DNA of 64,000 nucleotides from the NCBI GenBank assembly GCA_003139615.1, contig PLJH01000076.1:1-64000 (forward strand), written 5' to 3'. The notes beneath the pieces are model-generated. The model worked only from the letters and a program-made list of their open reading frames with translations, did no database searches and had not been told where the DNA came from. The translations under genes and the position numbers were made by a program. Source of the DNA: Alphaproteobacteria bacterium (GTDB lineage: Bacteria; Pseudomonadota; Alphaproteobacteria; Micropepsales; Micropepsaceae). Below, piece by piece: positions 1-8,347 of this stretch (within the stretch, counting starts at the first letter, position 1; every line of letters begins with the position of its first letter).

Positions 1-47
1 AGCGTAGCGAGGCGGAAGGGGGGGCCGCGGGCGAAAAGGCTACGCGC

Positions 48-2081
48 CTACCAGAGCTTCACGCGCTGATCGGGCGGAAGATACATTGCGTCGCCAGGTT
101 TCACATCGAAGGCCGCGTACCAGCCGTCGTCGTTCCGCACGACGCCGTTGACGCGGAATTTCGACGGGCTGTGAGGGTTCGACAGGACGATGCGGCGGGT
201 CAGTCCGTCGGTCCAGATTTCGCGCCAGCTCTGGCCGTAGGCGATGTAGAAGCGCTGGTCGCCGGTGAAACCGTTCAGCACCGGTGCAGGCTTGCCGTCC
301 AGCGCGATCTCATAAGCCTTGTGGGCGATGACGAGGCCTGCCAGATCGGCGATGTTCTCGCCCAGGGTCAAACGGCCGTTGATGTGCAGGCCGGGCAGCG
401 GCTCGTAGCCGTCATATTGTTTGGCGAGCATGGTGGTGCGCGCATCGAAATCTTTCCGGTCTGCGTCCGTCCACCAGTTCCGGAGCACGCCGAAGGCGTC
501 GTATTTGCTGCCCTGATCGTCGAAGCCGTGGCTGATTTCGTGGCCGATCGTGGCTCCGATTTCACCGTAATTCACCGCGTCGTCGGCGTTCGGATCGAAA
601 TAGGGCGGCTGCAGAATGCCCGCCGGAAAGACGATCTCGTTGAGCGTGGGATTGTAATAGGCGTTGTTGGTCGGCGGCGTCATGCCCCATTCGCTGCGGT
701 CGACCGGGGCATCGATGCGCGAGAGGCGCCTATTCCATTCGAACGCTTCGGTATTCTTGATGTCGCCGACGAGATCGTGAGGTGCGATCGCAAGCGCCGA
801 ATAATCGCGCCAAGTGTCGGGATAACCGACCTTGGGCGTGAAGTGCCGGATCTTTTCCAGCGCCTTCGCCTTCGTCTCCGGCGCCATCCAGGTGAGCGTC
901 TGGATGTCGGCCTCATAGGCTTTCAGGAGATTGGCGACGAGCAGTGCGGCCTTGGCTTTGGCCTCCGGCGGGAAATATTTGGCGGCATAAAGCTTGCCGA
1001 GCGCTTCGCCCATTTCCGCGTCGAGCAGATGCACGCCGCGCAGGTCGCGCGGGAGCTGGATCTTCTGACCGCCGATGATCGTGCCGTAGAACGCAAAGTC
1101 CGTGTCGTCGATCTTTTTCGGCAGATAGTCGGCAAAGGCGTGCAGATAATGCACGGTCAGATAATCCCGCCATACGGAAACAGGCGTCGCTGCGAAGATC
1201 GCCGCGAGTTTGGGGAATGCGGTCTTCTCCGCGACGACGACGCTGCGTTCGCCGACCGGCGCTTTGCGTGCGATTCCCGCCGCCCCAAAATATTCGTCCC
1301 ATGGAAATTGCGGTGCGAACTTCGCAAGCGCGGAGATGGTCATCGGGTTGTAGGTCTTGTCGGCATCGCGCCGATCTGCTGCCGGCCAATGCGCGTCGGC
1401 GATCTTCGCCTCGAGCGCATAGACCGCGGCGCCGCGCGCGGCCGCGTCTTTCACGCCGGCAAATGTCAGCATGTCGACGATGTATTTTTTGTAGGCCTCG
1501 CGCGTCGCCGCGATCTGCTTGTCGGTGCCGAGATAGTAGTCGCGGTCGGGCATGCCGAGGCCGGATTGCCCCAGCCTGATCGCATAGGCGTTCGGATTTT
1601 TCTGGTCGACGGTGATGCGCATCGCGAAAGGCCCGCCCACCTGGGTCGCGGGCGACGCCGTAAAAGCAGCGATTTCGGCGGGCGAACGGAGTGCTGCAAT
1701 CCGGGCGAGATCGGCTTTGACGGGCGAAAGTCCGGCCGCTTCGATCGCTTTGGTGTCTTCGAAAGCGTCGTAGAGATCGCGCAGCTTGCGCTCCTCGGCG
1801 CCGGCATCGGGCTTTGCTTCGAGAGCGGCAACGATCGATTGGAGCTTGGCTTCGTTTCCCTTGTCGAGTTCGAGGTTGACGCCGGCGACGGAGCGGTCAG
1901 GCGGGACAATTGCCGTCTTCAGCCAGCCGCCATTGGTATAAGAAAAGAAATTGTCGCCGGGTTTCACACTCGCATCGACGTAGCCGAGCGAAACGCCCCA
2001 GGGCCCGAAGACGGCGTCTCCGGCCGCAACGGCCGTGGTTGCGGCGCAGGCGAGCGCCAGAGCTATGACGATCTTTTTCAT
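48..2081 (-). CDS. M13 family (neprilysin/PepO-like) zinc metallopeptidase
   Basis: 677-residue secreted endopeptidase of the M13 family, close to the usual 650-700 residues. The first ~20 residues (MKKIVIALALACAATTAVAA) form a signal peptide, so it should act in the periplasm or outside. The zinc site is complete: HEISH at residues 514-518 and the third ligand Glu in ENIAD at 575-579. A NAYYNPTLNEIVFPAG-type stretch just before the zinc motif is also typical of the family. It lies 69 bp downstream of speE on the same strand, probably with its own promoter; I see no functional link to polyamines. Natural substrate unknown. Confidence 0.95.
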   Translation of the reverse strand: MKKIVIALALACAATTAVAAGDAVFGPWGVSLGYVDASVKPGDNFFSYTNGGWLKTAIVPPDRSVAGVNLELDKGNEAKLQSIVAALEAKPDAGAEERKLRDLYDAFEDTKAIEAAGLSPVKADLARIAALRSPAEIAAFTASPATQVGGPFAMRITVDQKNPNAYAIRLGQSGLGMPDRDYYLGTDKQIAATREAYKKYIVDMLTFAGVKDAAARGAAVYALEAKIADAHWPAADRRDADKTYNPMTISALAKFAPQFPWDEYFGAAGIARKAPVGERSVVVAEKTAFPKLAAIFAATPVSVWRDYLTVHYLHAFADYLPKKIDDTDFAFYGTIIGGQKIQLPRDLRGVHLLDAEMGEALGKLYAAKYFPPEAKAKAALLVANLLKAYEADIQTLTWMAPETKAKALEKIRHFTPKVGYPDTWRDYSALAIAPHDLVGDIKNTEAFEWNRRLSRIDAPVDRSEWGMTPPTNNAYYNPTLNEIVFPAGILQPPYFDPNADDAVNYGEIGATIGHEISHGFDDQGSKYDAFGVLRNWWTDADRKDFDARTTMLAKQYDGYEPLPGLHINGRLTLGENIADLAGLVIAHKAYEIALDGKPAPVLNGFTGDQRFYIAYGQSWREIWTDGLTRRIVLSNPHSPSKFRVNGVVRNDDGWYAAFDVKPGDAMYLPPDQRVKLW

Positions 2082-2150
2082 GATGTTCCCCCTTGTCGGC
2101 TGGCTCTTTCACGAGCCGGGAGGAATTCTATGGGCGGATGTCCGAGAGGC

Positions 2151-3023
2151 TCAAGGCACCAGCCGCTTGATCCATTCGGGGAGCGCGAAGCACGCCGCGT
2201 GGATGTCGGGGTTGTAATAGTCGGTCTTGATCTTGGACTTCGCGTAAGCCGCACGCGCGCGCTTGATGCCGGCGGGCGTTCCAAGCGGCTTGCCGGTTCC
2301 GGCCCAGGAGAGCGCCATGAAGCCGCCGATATAGCTCGGCACGACCGTCAGATAGAGACCCGATTGCGGGAAGAACTCGGCCAGTTCCTCCAGCGCGTCG
2401 GTGATCTCCCAAGGCTGGTAGAACGGCACGCCGGTCTGGAAGGTGGCATAGCCGCCTTGCTTCAACGCCGCCTTCACGCGGTCATAGAACGTCTCGCCGA
2501 ACAGCGCCTTGCCGGGGCCCACGGGATCGGGGCGGTCGGCGATGATGAGGTCGAAGCGGCCTTTGCTCTCGGGCCGGCCGAGATATTCGAACGCGTCGGC
2601 GATCTCGATCTTGAGGCGCTTGTCCTTGAACGCTTTGGCGTTGATCTCGCCGAAATGCGCCTTGCAGAGCTCCACCACGCGCCCGTCGATGTCGACGAGC
2701 ACGACCTCCTTCACGCTTCTGTGCTTCAGCGCCTCGTCGGCGATGGAGAGGTCGCCGCCGCCCACGATCATGATTCGCTCGGCGCGGCCATGCTCGAACA
2801 GCGGCAAATGTGTCAGCATTTCGGCATAGGCGGATTCGTCGCGCGTGGTAATCTGGACGATGTCGTCGAGCACCATGACGCGCCCGTTGGCGACGGTGTC
2901 GAAGATCTTGATGCGCTGGTAGCGGCTCTTTTCCTCGACCAGAGGTTCGCCCGCGAGCTCCATCGACTGGGCATAACCCTTGTGAAGCCGCTCCTTGAAG
3001 ACTTTCTGCACCGCTCTCTCCAC
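2151..3023 (-). CDS. speE: Polyamine aminopropyltransferase (spermidine synthase)
   Basis: 290 residues, full length for SpeE, which transfers an aminopropyl group from decarboxylated AdoMet to putrescine in the cytoplasm. The N-terminal beta-strand domain (to ~residue 60) is followed by a Rossmann methyltransferase-like fold. The nucleotide loop reads IVGGGDL (the E. coli enzyme has IIGGGDG) and the active-site motif reads ADRPDPVGPG, keeping the key Asp residues. The start is GTG (CAC at 3021-3023). The divergent neighbour speD makes the aminopropyl donor, which strongly supports the assignment. Exact amine specificity (putrescine or another diamine) cannot be read from the sequence. Confidence 0.93.
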   Translation of the reverse strand: MERAVQKVFKERLHKGYAQSMELAGEPLVEEKSRYQRIKIFDTVANGRVMVLDDIVQITTRDESAYAEMLTHLPLFEHGRAERIMIVGGGDLSIADEALKHRSVKEVVLVDIDGRVVELCKAHFGEINAKAFKDKRLKIEIADAFEYLGRPESKGRFDLIIADRPDPVGPGKALFGETFYDRVKAALKQGGYATFQTGVPFYQPWEITDALEELAEFFPQSGLYLTVVPSYIGGFMALSWAGTGKPLGTPAGIKRARAAYAKSKIKTDYYNPDIHAACFALPEWIKRLVP

Positions 3024-3068
3024 CTTATTTGGCCACTCTATTTAGATGCCGACAAAGCAAGGGGCGCC

Positions 3069-3097
3069 GATATAGGGCTCGCTGGTCGTTCTGTCTA
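3069..3097 (-). promoter_or_regulatory. Putative sigma-70 promoter of speE
   Basis: On the minus strand a TAGACA box (3092-3097) and a TATATC box (3069-3074) are separated by exactly 17 bp. Transcription would start near 3062, about 40 nt before the speE GTG start. Prediction from sequence only. Confidence 0.45.
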
Positions 3098-3214
3098 TCT
3101 CCGCGGTCTGTCTCCGCCTCCGGCGACACGTCTCTCGCGGAGAGGTTTGTGACACCGAGCGTGTCCTCACCGCCGACCGCTTAGAAAAAATTGACACTTG
3201 GGTGACAATAATTC

Positions 3215-3242
3215 TTGCATGGGGGGGCGACGCCCTTATATT
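3215..3242 (+). promoter_or_regulatory. Putative sigma-70 promoter of speD
   Basis: TTGCAT at 3215-3220 and TATATT at 3237-3242 with a 16-bp spacer. It would give a leader of about 125 nt before the speD ATG, and that leader contains the two hairpins annotated next. A perfect TTGACA at 3191-3196 has no partner -10 at a suitable distance. Confidence 0.4.
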
Positions 3243-3266
3243 CCGCTTCGTTCCGGCGACGGAACT

Positions 3267-3344
3267 AAGCGGCGCGGCGGAGGTTTCCCCTCCGCCCGCC
3301 GCTTTCTTCTTAGCGGTGCTCCAAGCTGCGAGGTGGCGAGCACC
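3267..3344 (+). promoter_or_regulatory. Structured 5' leader of speD (two stable hairpins)
   Basis: Hairpin 1: AAGCGGC and GGCGGAGG (3267-3283) pair with CCTCCGCC and GCCGCTT (3289-3304), interrupted by a small internal loop, and are followed by a pyrimidine-rich run (TTCTTCTT). Hairpin 2: GGTGCTC (3315-3321) pairs with GAGCACC (3338-3344). The speD ATG is 32 nt further on. A long GC hairpin with a U/C-rich tail inside the leader of a polyamine gene suggests a cis-acting control element. Alphaproteobacterial polyamine genes are known to carry such elements (the speF RNA motif upstream of ornithine decarboxylase), but identity with that motif is not established here. Confidence 0.45.
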
Positions 3345-3375
3345 ATGGTGTCAACGCTCTGGGAGGGTAGGCCAG

Positions 3376-3858
3376 ATGGCTCGACTCGGACTCAAAGTGG
3401 CGGCGACCAATGGAGTGCGAACGCTGAAAGCACGCACTCCGGCGAGGACCGTTCCGGTGCTCGTTCCGATGAGGGACGAGGATCAACAGAAGGATCACTT
3501 CATTACCCGCAACGGCCTGACTTACGCGGGTAGTCATCTGATCATCGACTTGTGGGATGCCGAAAGACTCGGCGACCGCGATCATATCGAACAGACGCTG
3601 ATCGATGCGGTGAATGCCGCCGGAGCGACGCTCCTGCACATTCATCTGCACACATTCACGGAAGGTGGTGGCGTCTCCGGCGTTGCCGTTCTGTCCGAGA
3701 GCCATATCAGCGTTCATACATGGCCGGAGCGCGGCTATGCGGCGTTCGACGTCTTTATGTGCGGTGATGCTGAACCGCGCAAGGCGCTGGACGTGTTCAA
3801 AGCGGCTTTCAATCCTGGCCGCATCGTGATCGGCGAGCACAAACGCGGCGTCCTCTAG
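3376..3858 (+). CDS. speD: S-adenosylmethionine decarboxylase proenzyme (SpeD/SpeH, short bacterial type)
   Basis: 160 residues. It decarboxylates AdoMet with a pyruvoyl cofactor made by self-cleavage. The processing site SESH is at residues 107-110 (cleavage between Glu108 and Ser109), followed by the conserved His114 and Cys129 in HISVHTWPERGYAAFDVFMC. The ATG at 3376 was chosen because it follows a GGGAGG ribosome site; an upstream in-frame ATG at 3202 would run back through the leader hairpins and adds no conserved sequence. The first ~40 residues are longer than in the shortest homologues, so Met32 is a less likely alternative start. Divergent from speE; followed by a strong terminator. 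Confidence 0.93.
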   Translation: MARLGLKVAATNGVRTLKARTPARTVPVLVPMRDEDQQKDHFITRNGLTYAGSHLIIDLWDAERLGDRDHIEQTLIDAVNAAGATLLHIHLHTFTEGGGVSGVAVLSESHISVHTWPERGYAAFDVFMCGDAEPRKALDVFKAAFNPGRIVIGEHKRGVL

Positions 3859-3889
3859 AACCGCAAAGCCTCGCACGAAATTAACCAAG

Positions 3890-3923
3890 GGCGGAAATGG
3901 CGAAAGTCGTTTCCGCCTTTTTT
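3890..3923 (+). terminator. Rho-independent terminator of speD
   Basis: GGCGGAAA (3890-3897) pairs with TTTCCGCC (3910-3917) around a 12-nt loop and is followed directly by a run of six T. It lies 31 nt after the speD stop codon. Confidence 0.85.
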
Positions 3924-4017
3924 CTGCGCCGTTATCCGTGTTTCATGAAAGTTAGCGACCGTTAACCCCGAACCAAGCGAGGCTCGGCGACAATGGGCGG
4001 GGGTAAGGCGAGGAACA

Positions 4018-5418
4018 GTGCGCTACGACGCTGCCATCATCGGCGCGGGCGCAGAGGGCCTGGCGGCAGCGGCATTGCTGGCCGGTGCCGGTGCCAGGAC
4101 CATTGTGGTCGAGCGAAGCGAACGTGCCGGAGGGCGCGCGACGACGCGCGAATTCCATCCGGGCTTCCGCGCCTCGCCCTTCGCCGATGAACTGCCTCCG
4201 ATTCCCGCCGACATCTATTGGGCGCTCGATCTCGCCCGCCGCGGCGCGATCTTTCGGCCCGCGCCCGTGTCGCCTGCGGCCCGACGGTTTCTGAGAGACG
4301 TCGAGCGTCGCGCGGCCGACATCCGGGCGCGAGCTGTCGCCGGGATCGACAGCGCGCCGGATCACTCTTTCTTCTCTAGGCCTGCCGTTCCAGCGCCGTG
4401 GCCGGGCGAGGACTGGATGGCGTTATCGCTCGCCGACGTGCTCGCGCGCGAGCCGCCTGACATCGCGGCCCATCTTGCGGCGGCGGCGCTCAGCGGCAGT
4501 GTCGCCGATCCCTACCTGGCAGGCAGCGCGCTTCATCTCCTGACTTTGCCCCGCTCCGGATTCGTCACGGGTGGGCTCGCAAGTCTGGCAAATGCACTCG
4601 TCGGTGCGGCGCACGAGGCGGGTGCCGACATCTCGCTGGGCCACGACGTGACGGACATCCGCCATGCGAAGGGCCGGGTGTCCGGCATCGGACTGGCCGA
4701 CGGCTCCGAGATCGAGGCGCGCGCAGTGATCTCAACGCTCGACCTGAAGCGCACCTTCCTCTCCTTCTTCCAGTGGAACGCGCTGCCGAAGGAGATCGTC
4801 CACGCCGTCGGCACGTTCCGAATGGCGGGCGCTGCGGCGCGCGTCCTGTTCGCGCTCGACACAATGCTCCCGGACGCAGCGCGCGACCGAATCCACGTCT
4901 CGTCCGATCTTGAGCAACTCGCGGCCGCCAACACCGTCTGGCGCACCGGCATGATCGCGCCGCGCTTGCCCGTCACGTTGCGAATCGTCTCGGCGGCCGA
5001 TGCGGGGCTCGCGCCTCTCGGCCAATCTGTCGTCACGGCGACGCTCGGCGCGGTGCCGTTCCGGCTGTTCGACGGCGCCTGGACACGCGAGAAGCGAGAG
5101 GTGTTGCGAATGCAGGCGCTGGCGGCTCTCGAGACTGCAATGCCGGGCGCAGGCGCGCATGTGATCGCCGCCGAGGTGATCGCGCCGCCGGATATCGAGG
5201 AGGCGCTTGGCGCGACCGACGGCGATCTCATGGGCGGCGCACTGGCGGCCGATCAAATGCTGAGTGCGGGACCCTGGCCTGACGTTCCGTTTCCGCGGTG
5301 CCCGTTGAAGGGCCTGTATCTCGCGGGTTCGTGGCTCGCGATGTCGGGGACGTGTGTTGCGGGCGCCGCGGCCGCGCGCACGGTTGCGGCCGATATCGCA
5401 AGTGGAACGCTCAAATGA
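4018..5418 (+). CDS. CrtI/COG1233-like FAD-dependent oxidoreductase (first of two)
   Basis: 466 residues with an N-terminal Rossmann motif (GAGAEGLAAA at ~residues 9-18, then the acidic VVERSERAGGRATT strand-turn that binds the FAD ribose) and a C-terminal FAD-closing segment (GLYLAGSWLAMSGTCVAGAA). This is the architecture of phytoene-desaturase-like and PYROXD2-like oxidases; no carotenoid genes are near, so the substrate is unknown. GTG start at 4018, preceded by AGGA. It is the first gene of a coupled operon: its stop overlaps the next start (ATGA at 5415-5418). The second gene encodes a protein of the same family, so the pair may form a heteromer. Confidence 0.85.
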   Translation: MRYDAAIIGAGAEGLAAAALLAGAGARTIVVERSERAGGRATTREFHPGFRASPFADELPPIPADIYWALDLARRGAIFRPAPVSPAARRFLRDVERRAADIRARAVAGIDSAPDHSFFSRPAVPAPWPGEDWMALSLADVLAREPPDIAAHLAAAALSGSVADPYLAGSALHLLTLPRSGFVTGGLASLANALVGAAHEAGADISLGHDVTDIRHAKGRVSGIGLADGSEIEARAVISTLDLKRTFLSFFQWNALPKEIVHAVGTFRMAGAAARVLFALDTMLPDAARDRIHVSSDLEQLAAANTVWRTGMIAPRLPVTLRIVSAADAGLAPLGQSVVTATLGAVPFRLFDGAWTREKREVLRMQALAALETAMPGAGAHVIAAEVIAPPDIEEALGATDGDLMGGALAADQMLSAGPWPDVPFPRCPLKGLYLAGSWLAMSGTCVAGAAAARTVAADIASGTLK

Positions 5419-6866
5419 GCGCCATCGTCGTGGGCGGCGGCGTGAACGGGCTCGTGGCGGCGACCTATCTCGCGCGCGCCGGCCGGAAGGTTGTGCTGCT
5501 CGAAGCGAAAGACGCGCTCGGCGGCGCTTGCGCGACCACGACGTTCGCAACGGGCTTCAAAGGTCCCACGATCGCGCATGCGCTCACGGCGCTTGATCCG
5601 CGCGTTGTCGCCGAGCTGAAACTTGCGCGTCGCGGCCTGAAATTCGCCGTGCGCGATATGCCGACGGTCGCGTTGCGTGCCGACGGCAAGCATCTCGTGA
5701 TCGGCCGGGATGTGCGGGCGACGGCGCGCGGCATCGCGGCCCATTCGCGTGCAGACGCCGAGGCGTGGCCCCGCTTTCGCCGCGAGTTGTTCGATCTCGC
5801 GCGCGCGATGCGGCCCTTCTGGTGGGACGAGCCGAAGCGTGGTTGGAATTTGCCGCCGACAATCGCAACGCTGCGGCGGCAAAATCTCGCCGCGTGGCTC
5901 GATTCAAGATTTGAATCCGATGCAGTGAAAGCGGCAGTCGCCTGTGACGCAAGCGGATTGTCTCCGCTCGTCCCCGGTTCGCCGCTGCTGCTTGTGTGGC
6001 GTGGGTGCCAAGAGATGTGCGGGCTGCAGAGCGCTGCGGCCATTCCGCTGGGCGGGCCGGGCGCGCTGGTCGATGCGCTGACGGCAGCGGCGAAAGTCGC
6101 CAGCGTCGAATTGCGCACCGGCGCGCATGTGGCCGACATCCTCGTAAAAGACGGTGCCGCCACCGGTGTGGTTCTGGAGTCCGGCGAGGAGATCGTCGCA
6201 AAGCGCGTGCTCGCAAGCCTGTCCCACAGTCAATTGCTCGCAACCAAAGCCGGCCGTTCGGCATTGGGCATCGGCGAAAGTACGGCGTTGGAACGTTCTG
6301 TTCCTGCCGTTGCATCCGCAAAGGTGCTGCTGGCGCTGAATGCGGCTCCCAATTTCGGCGGAAGCCCTTCGCGCGGGCGCTTCCTGCTGGCCGACAAGAT
6401 CGAAACATTTGTGACGGCGCACGCCGCGTCGCGCGCCGGATGCATGCCTGAAGAACTCGCGCTCGAGGTGGTTGTGCCGACCGCGGCCGATCCTGCGCTT
6501 GCGCCGATGGGACAACATGTGGTGAGCATCCGCATCGCGCCGTTGCCGCGACATCTGGCCGGTGGTTGGGATGCGGCTAAAGCGCCGCTTGCCGCGAAGG
6601 CCATCGCCGCGCTTGAACGTTGCGCGCCCGGCCTCGCGCGTCATGTGACGGCAGCACAGGTGTTGACACCGGACGACATCGCGAAGCGTTACGGTGAAGA
6701 AGATGAAGTGACTGTGGAGCGTGTGATGTCGGATTGGCCGTCGCGTATCCTGACGCCGATCAAAGGCCTCTTCCTGTGCGGTGCTGCGTCCGAACCTGTC
6801 GGCGCGGTGTCGGGCCGGGCAGGGCGCATCGCGGCGGCGCACGCCTTGCGGGAAGCGGCGAAATGA
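5415..6866 (+). CDS. CrtI/COG1233-like FAD-dependent oxidoreductase (second of two)
   Basis: 483 residues from the ATG at 5415. The FAD-binding Rossmann motif is VGGGVNGLVAATYLARAG followed by VVLLEAKDALGGAC, and the C-terminal segment is GLFLCGAASEPVGAVSGRAG. Same fold class as the preceding gene but clearly diverged from it, so not a recent duplication. Translation is coupled to both neighbours (ATGA overlaps at 5415-5418 and 6863-6866). Together with the downstream GcvT-like gene the arrangement recalls, without matching, oxidase plus folate-domain enzymes such as dimethylglycine or sarcosine dehydrogenases, whose oxidases are of a different (DAO) type. Function unknown. Confidence 0.85.
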   Translation: MSAIVVGGGVNGLVAATYLARAGRKVVLLEAKDALGGACATTTFATGFKGPTIAHALTALDPRVVAELKLARRGLKFAVRDMPTVALRADGKHLVIGRDVRATARGIAAHSRADAEAWPRFRRELFDLARAMRPFWWDEPKRGWNLPPTIATLRRQNLAAWLDSRFESDAVKAAVACDASGLSPLVPGSPLLLVWRGCQEMCGLQSAAAIPLGGPGALVDALTAAAKVASVELRTGAHVADILVKDGAATGVVLESGEEIVAKRVLASLSHSQLLATKAGRSALGIGESTALERSVPAVASAKVLLALNAAPNFGGSPSRGRFLLADKIETFVTAHAASRAGCMPEELALEVVVPTAADPALAPMGQHVVSIRIAPLPRHLAGGWDAAKAPLAAKAIAALERCAPGLARHVTAAQVLTPDDIAKRYGEEDEVTVERVMSDWPSRILTPIKGLFLCGAASEPVGAVSGRAGRIAAAHALREAAK

Positions 6867-7993
6867 AAAAGCCGGTCGTTCGCGCCACGCCGTTCCATGC
6901 CCGCGCCGCAGCCGCCAATCTCGAAAATACGTGGGTCACGCGCAACGGCATCACGCTTGCGTCTTCCTATGCCGATGCGAATGACGAAGCGCTGGCGGCG
7001 CGGCTGCGCGTTGTGATCGCCGATATCTCCTGGCGGTGGCGTGTGATGCTGGAAGGCCCGCGCGTGGTGGAGTTTCTTGCGAAGCTCGTGACCCGCGATG
7101 TGTCGAAGCTCGCGCCAGGTGCATCGCTTAAGGCGCTATGGCTTGCCGATGGCGGGGGTGTGCGGGGGGCCGGGGTGTTCGCGCGCTATGGCCGGGAATC
7201 GTTTCTGCTTGCTGCCTCCGCGCCAGATCCGGATTGGATTGCCGAGGCTGCGGCGCCCTATGACGTCAAGTTGCGCGACATGAACGAGGAAGGCGGCCTC
7301 GCAATCGTCGGCCCCACTGCGCAGGCGACTCTGCAGGCGGCGCAATTGCCCGTCGATCTCGAACCGCTCGCATTCCGCAAACTCTCCTGGCGCGGGATCG
7401 AAGTGACCCTGTCACGCTTTGGCGAGCATGGCGGTTTTGAAATCTGGTGTGCGCCGGACGACGGCGTTCTCGTCTGGGATCGCATCGCGCGTGCCGGCGA
7501 AAGCTTCGGACTCGAACCCGCAGGGGTTGCCGCGATGGACATGCTCGATCTCGAGGCAGGCATCGCGCGACCCGAGCGCGATTATGAGCCGGCACGGGAC
7601 GGCACCGCGAGCGGGCCGAGTCCCGTGGCGCTGGGACTGGAATCTTTGATCGATGTCGAGCATCAGGTATTCAACGGGCGTGCGGCTTATCTCGCGTCGC
7701 GCGAGAAAGAACCGAAGCGGCTTGCCGGCATCGAAATCGACTCCGACACGCCCGCGCCGTTCACGCCGCTGCTCCTGAAAGGCCGCGTGGTCGGCCACAC
7801 TTTGCGCTCGGTCTGGTCGCCGGTCCTGCGCCGCGCGATCGCGCTGGCGCAGATCGATGTCTCGTGTTTCGCGCCGGGCACGAAGCTGACGCTCACTCTC
7901 CCGCCGTCTCTGGCGGTCCCCGAACTGCGAACCGCATCGGCGTGCGTCACGGCATTGCCGTTTCTCAAGGTTCCTGATTCCATCGCCCCATGA
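6863..7993 (+). CDS. GcvT-like aminomethyltransferase-fold protein lacking the catalytic Asp
   Basis: 376 residues with GcvT/YgfZ-fold features: a VTRDVSKLAPGASLKALWLADGGG stretch-like N-domain core, MDMLDLEAGI in the central domain, and a C-terminal barrel containing GRVVGHTLRSVWSPVLRRAIALA. In the glycine-cleavage T-protein the segment after the Gly-Gly turn reads GGVIDDL and its first Asp is catalytic; here residues 97-104 read GGGVRGAG, so that Asp is missing. The Cys-containing motif of YgfZ (KGCYxGQE) is also absent. ATG at 6863 overlaps the previous stop. Likely a folate-binding or scaffolding partner of the two FAD proteins; that role is inference from the operon. Confidence 0.75.
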   Translation: MKKPVVRATPFHARAAAANLENTWVTRNGITLASSYADANDEALAARLRVVIADISWRWRVMLEGPRVVEFLAKLVTRDVSKLAPGASLKALWLADGGGVRGAGVFARYGRESFLLAASAPDPDWIAEAAAPYDVKLRDMNEEGGLAIVGPTAQATLQAAQLPVDLEPLAFRKLSWRGIEVTLSRFGEHGGFEIWCAPDDGVLVWDRIARAGESFGLEPAGVAAMDMLDLEAGIARPERDYEPARDGTASGPSPVALGLESLIDVEHQVFNGRAAYLASREKEPKRLAGIEIDSDTPAPFTPLLLKGRVVGHTLRSVWSPVLRRAIALAQIDVSCFAPGTKLTLTLPPSLAVPELRTASACVTALPFLKVPDSIAP

Positions 7994-8286
7994 AACATGC
8001 CGGACAAGCGGCGCTCGACCGGCTGGGGCCGCTGCTGGAGACATTGCGCCGGGAACCGCGCCTCAAGGAGAAATCGCGCGGCACGTTCTATAGCTCCGGC
8101 CGCGCTTTCCTGCATTTCCACGAGCATGGCGACGATTTGTTCGCCGATATCCGCCTCAGCGATGATTTCGAACGCTTGCCCGCGACCAAGGCCGCCGAAC
8201 GCGCGGCCCTTCTGAAGCTGGTTGCGAAGGCGCTCGGCGACGGAACCGCGGCGCCGGCCCGTTCAACCTCCCGGAAGCGCAAATAG
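7990..8286 (+). CDS. Small conserved hypothetical protein (last gene of FAD/GcvT-like operon)
   Basis: 98 residues, basic C-terminus (ARSTSRKRK), no signal peptide or membrane segment. The core GTFYSSGRAFLHFHEHGDDL followed by FADIRLSDDFERL is rich in His and aromatic residues and resembles a widespread alphaproteobacterial hypothetical family that I cannot name. Its ATG at 7990 overlaps the stop of the GcvT-like gene by 4 nt, so it is translated with that operon. Function unknown. Confidence 0.7.
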   Translation: MKHAGQAALDRLGPLLETLRREPRLKEKSRGTFYSSGRAFLHFHEHGDDLFADIRLSDDFERLPATKAAERAALLKLVAKALGDGTAAPARSTSRKRK

Positions 8287-8347
8287 GGAGGCCTCGCTGT
8301 CGACTGCTCTGGGCGATACCGTCGGCGCCTGGCCGAGGAGCCGCAGT

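Noticed and set aside
171-3152. 993-codon plus-strand frame across the M13 peptidase and speE genes
   Set aside because: It is the antisense frame of two clear minus-strand genes; its product is Arg/Asp/Gly-rich shadow sequence with no family features.
3191-3196. Perfect TTGACA as the speD -35 box
   Set aside because: At 16-18 bp downstream there is no -10-like hexamer; the TTGCAT/TATATT pair fits better.
3198-3533. Short plus-strand frame starting near 3219 as a leader peptide of speD
   Set aside because: It would run through both hairpins and 150 nt into speD; no ribosome site and no arrest-like sequence.
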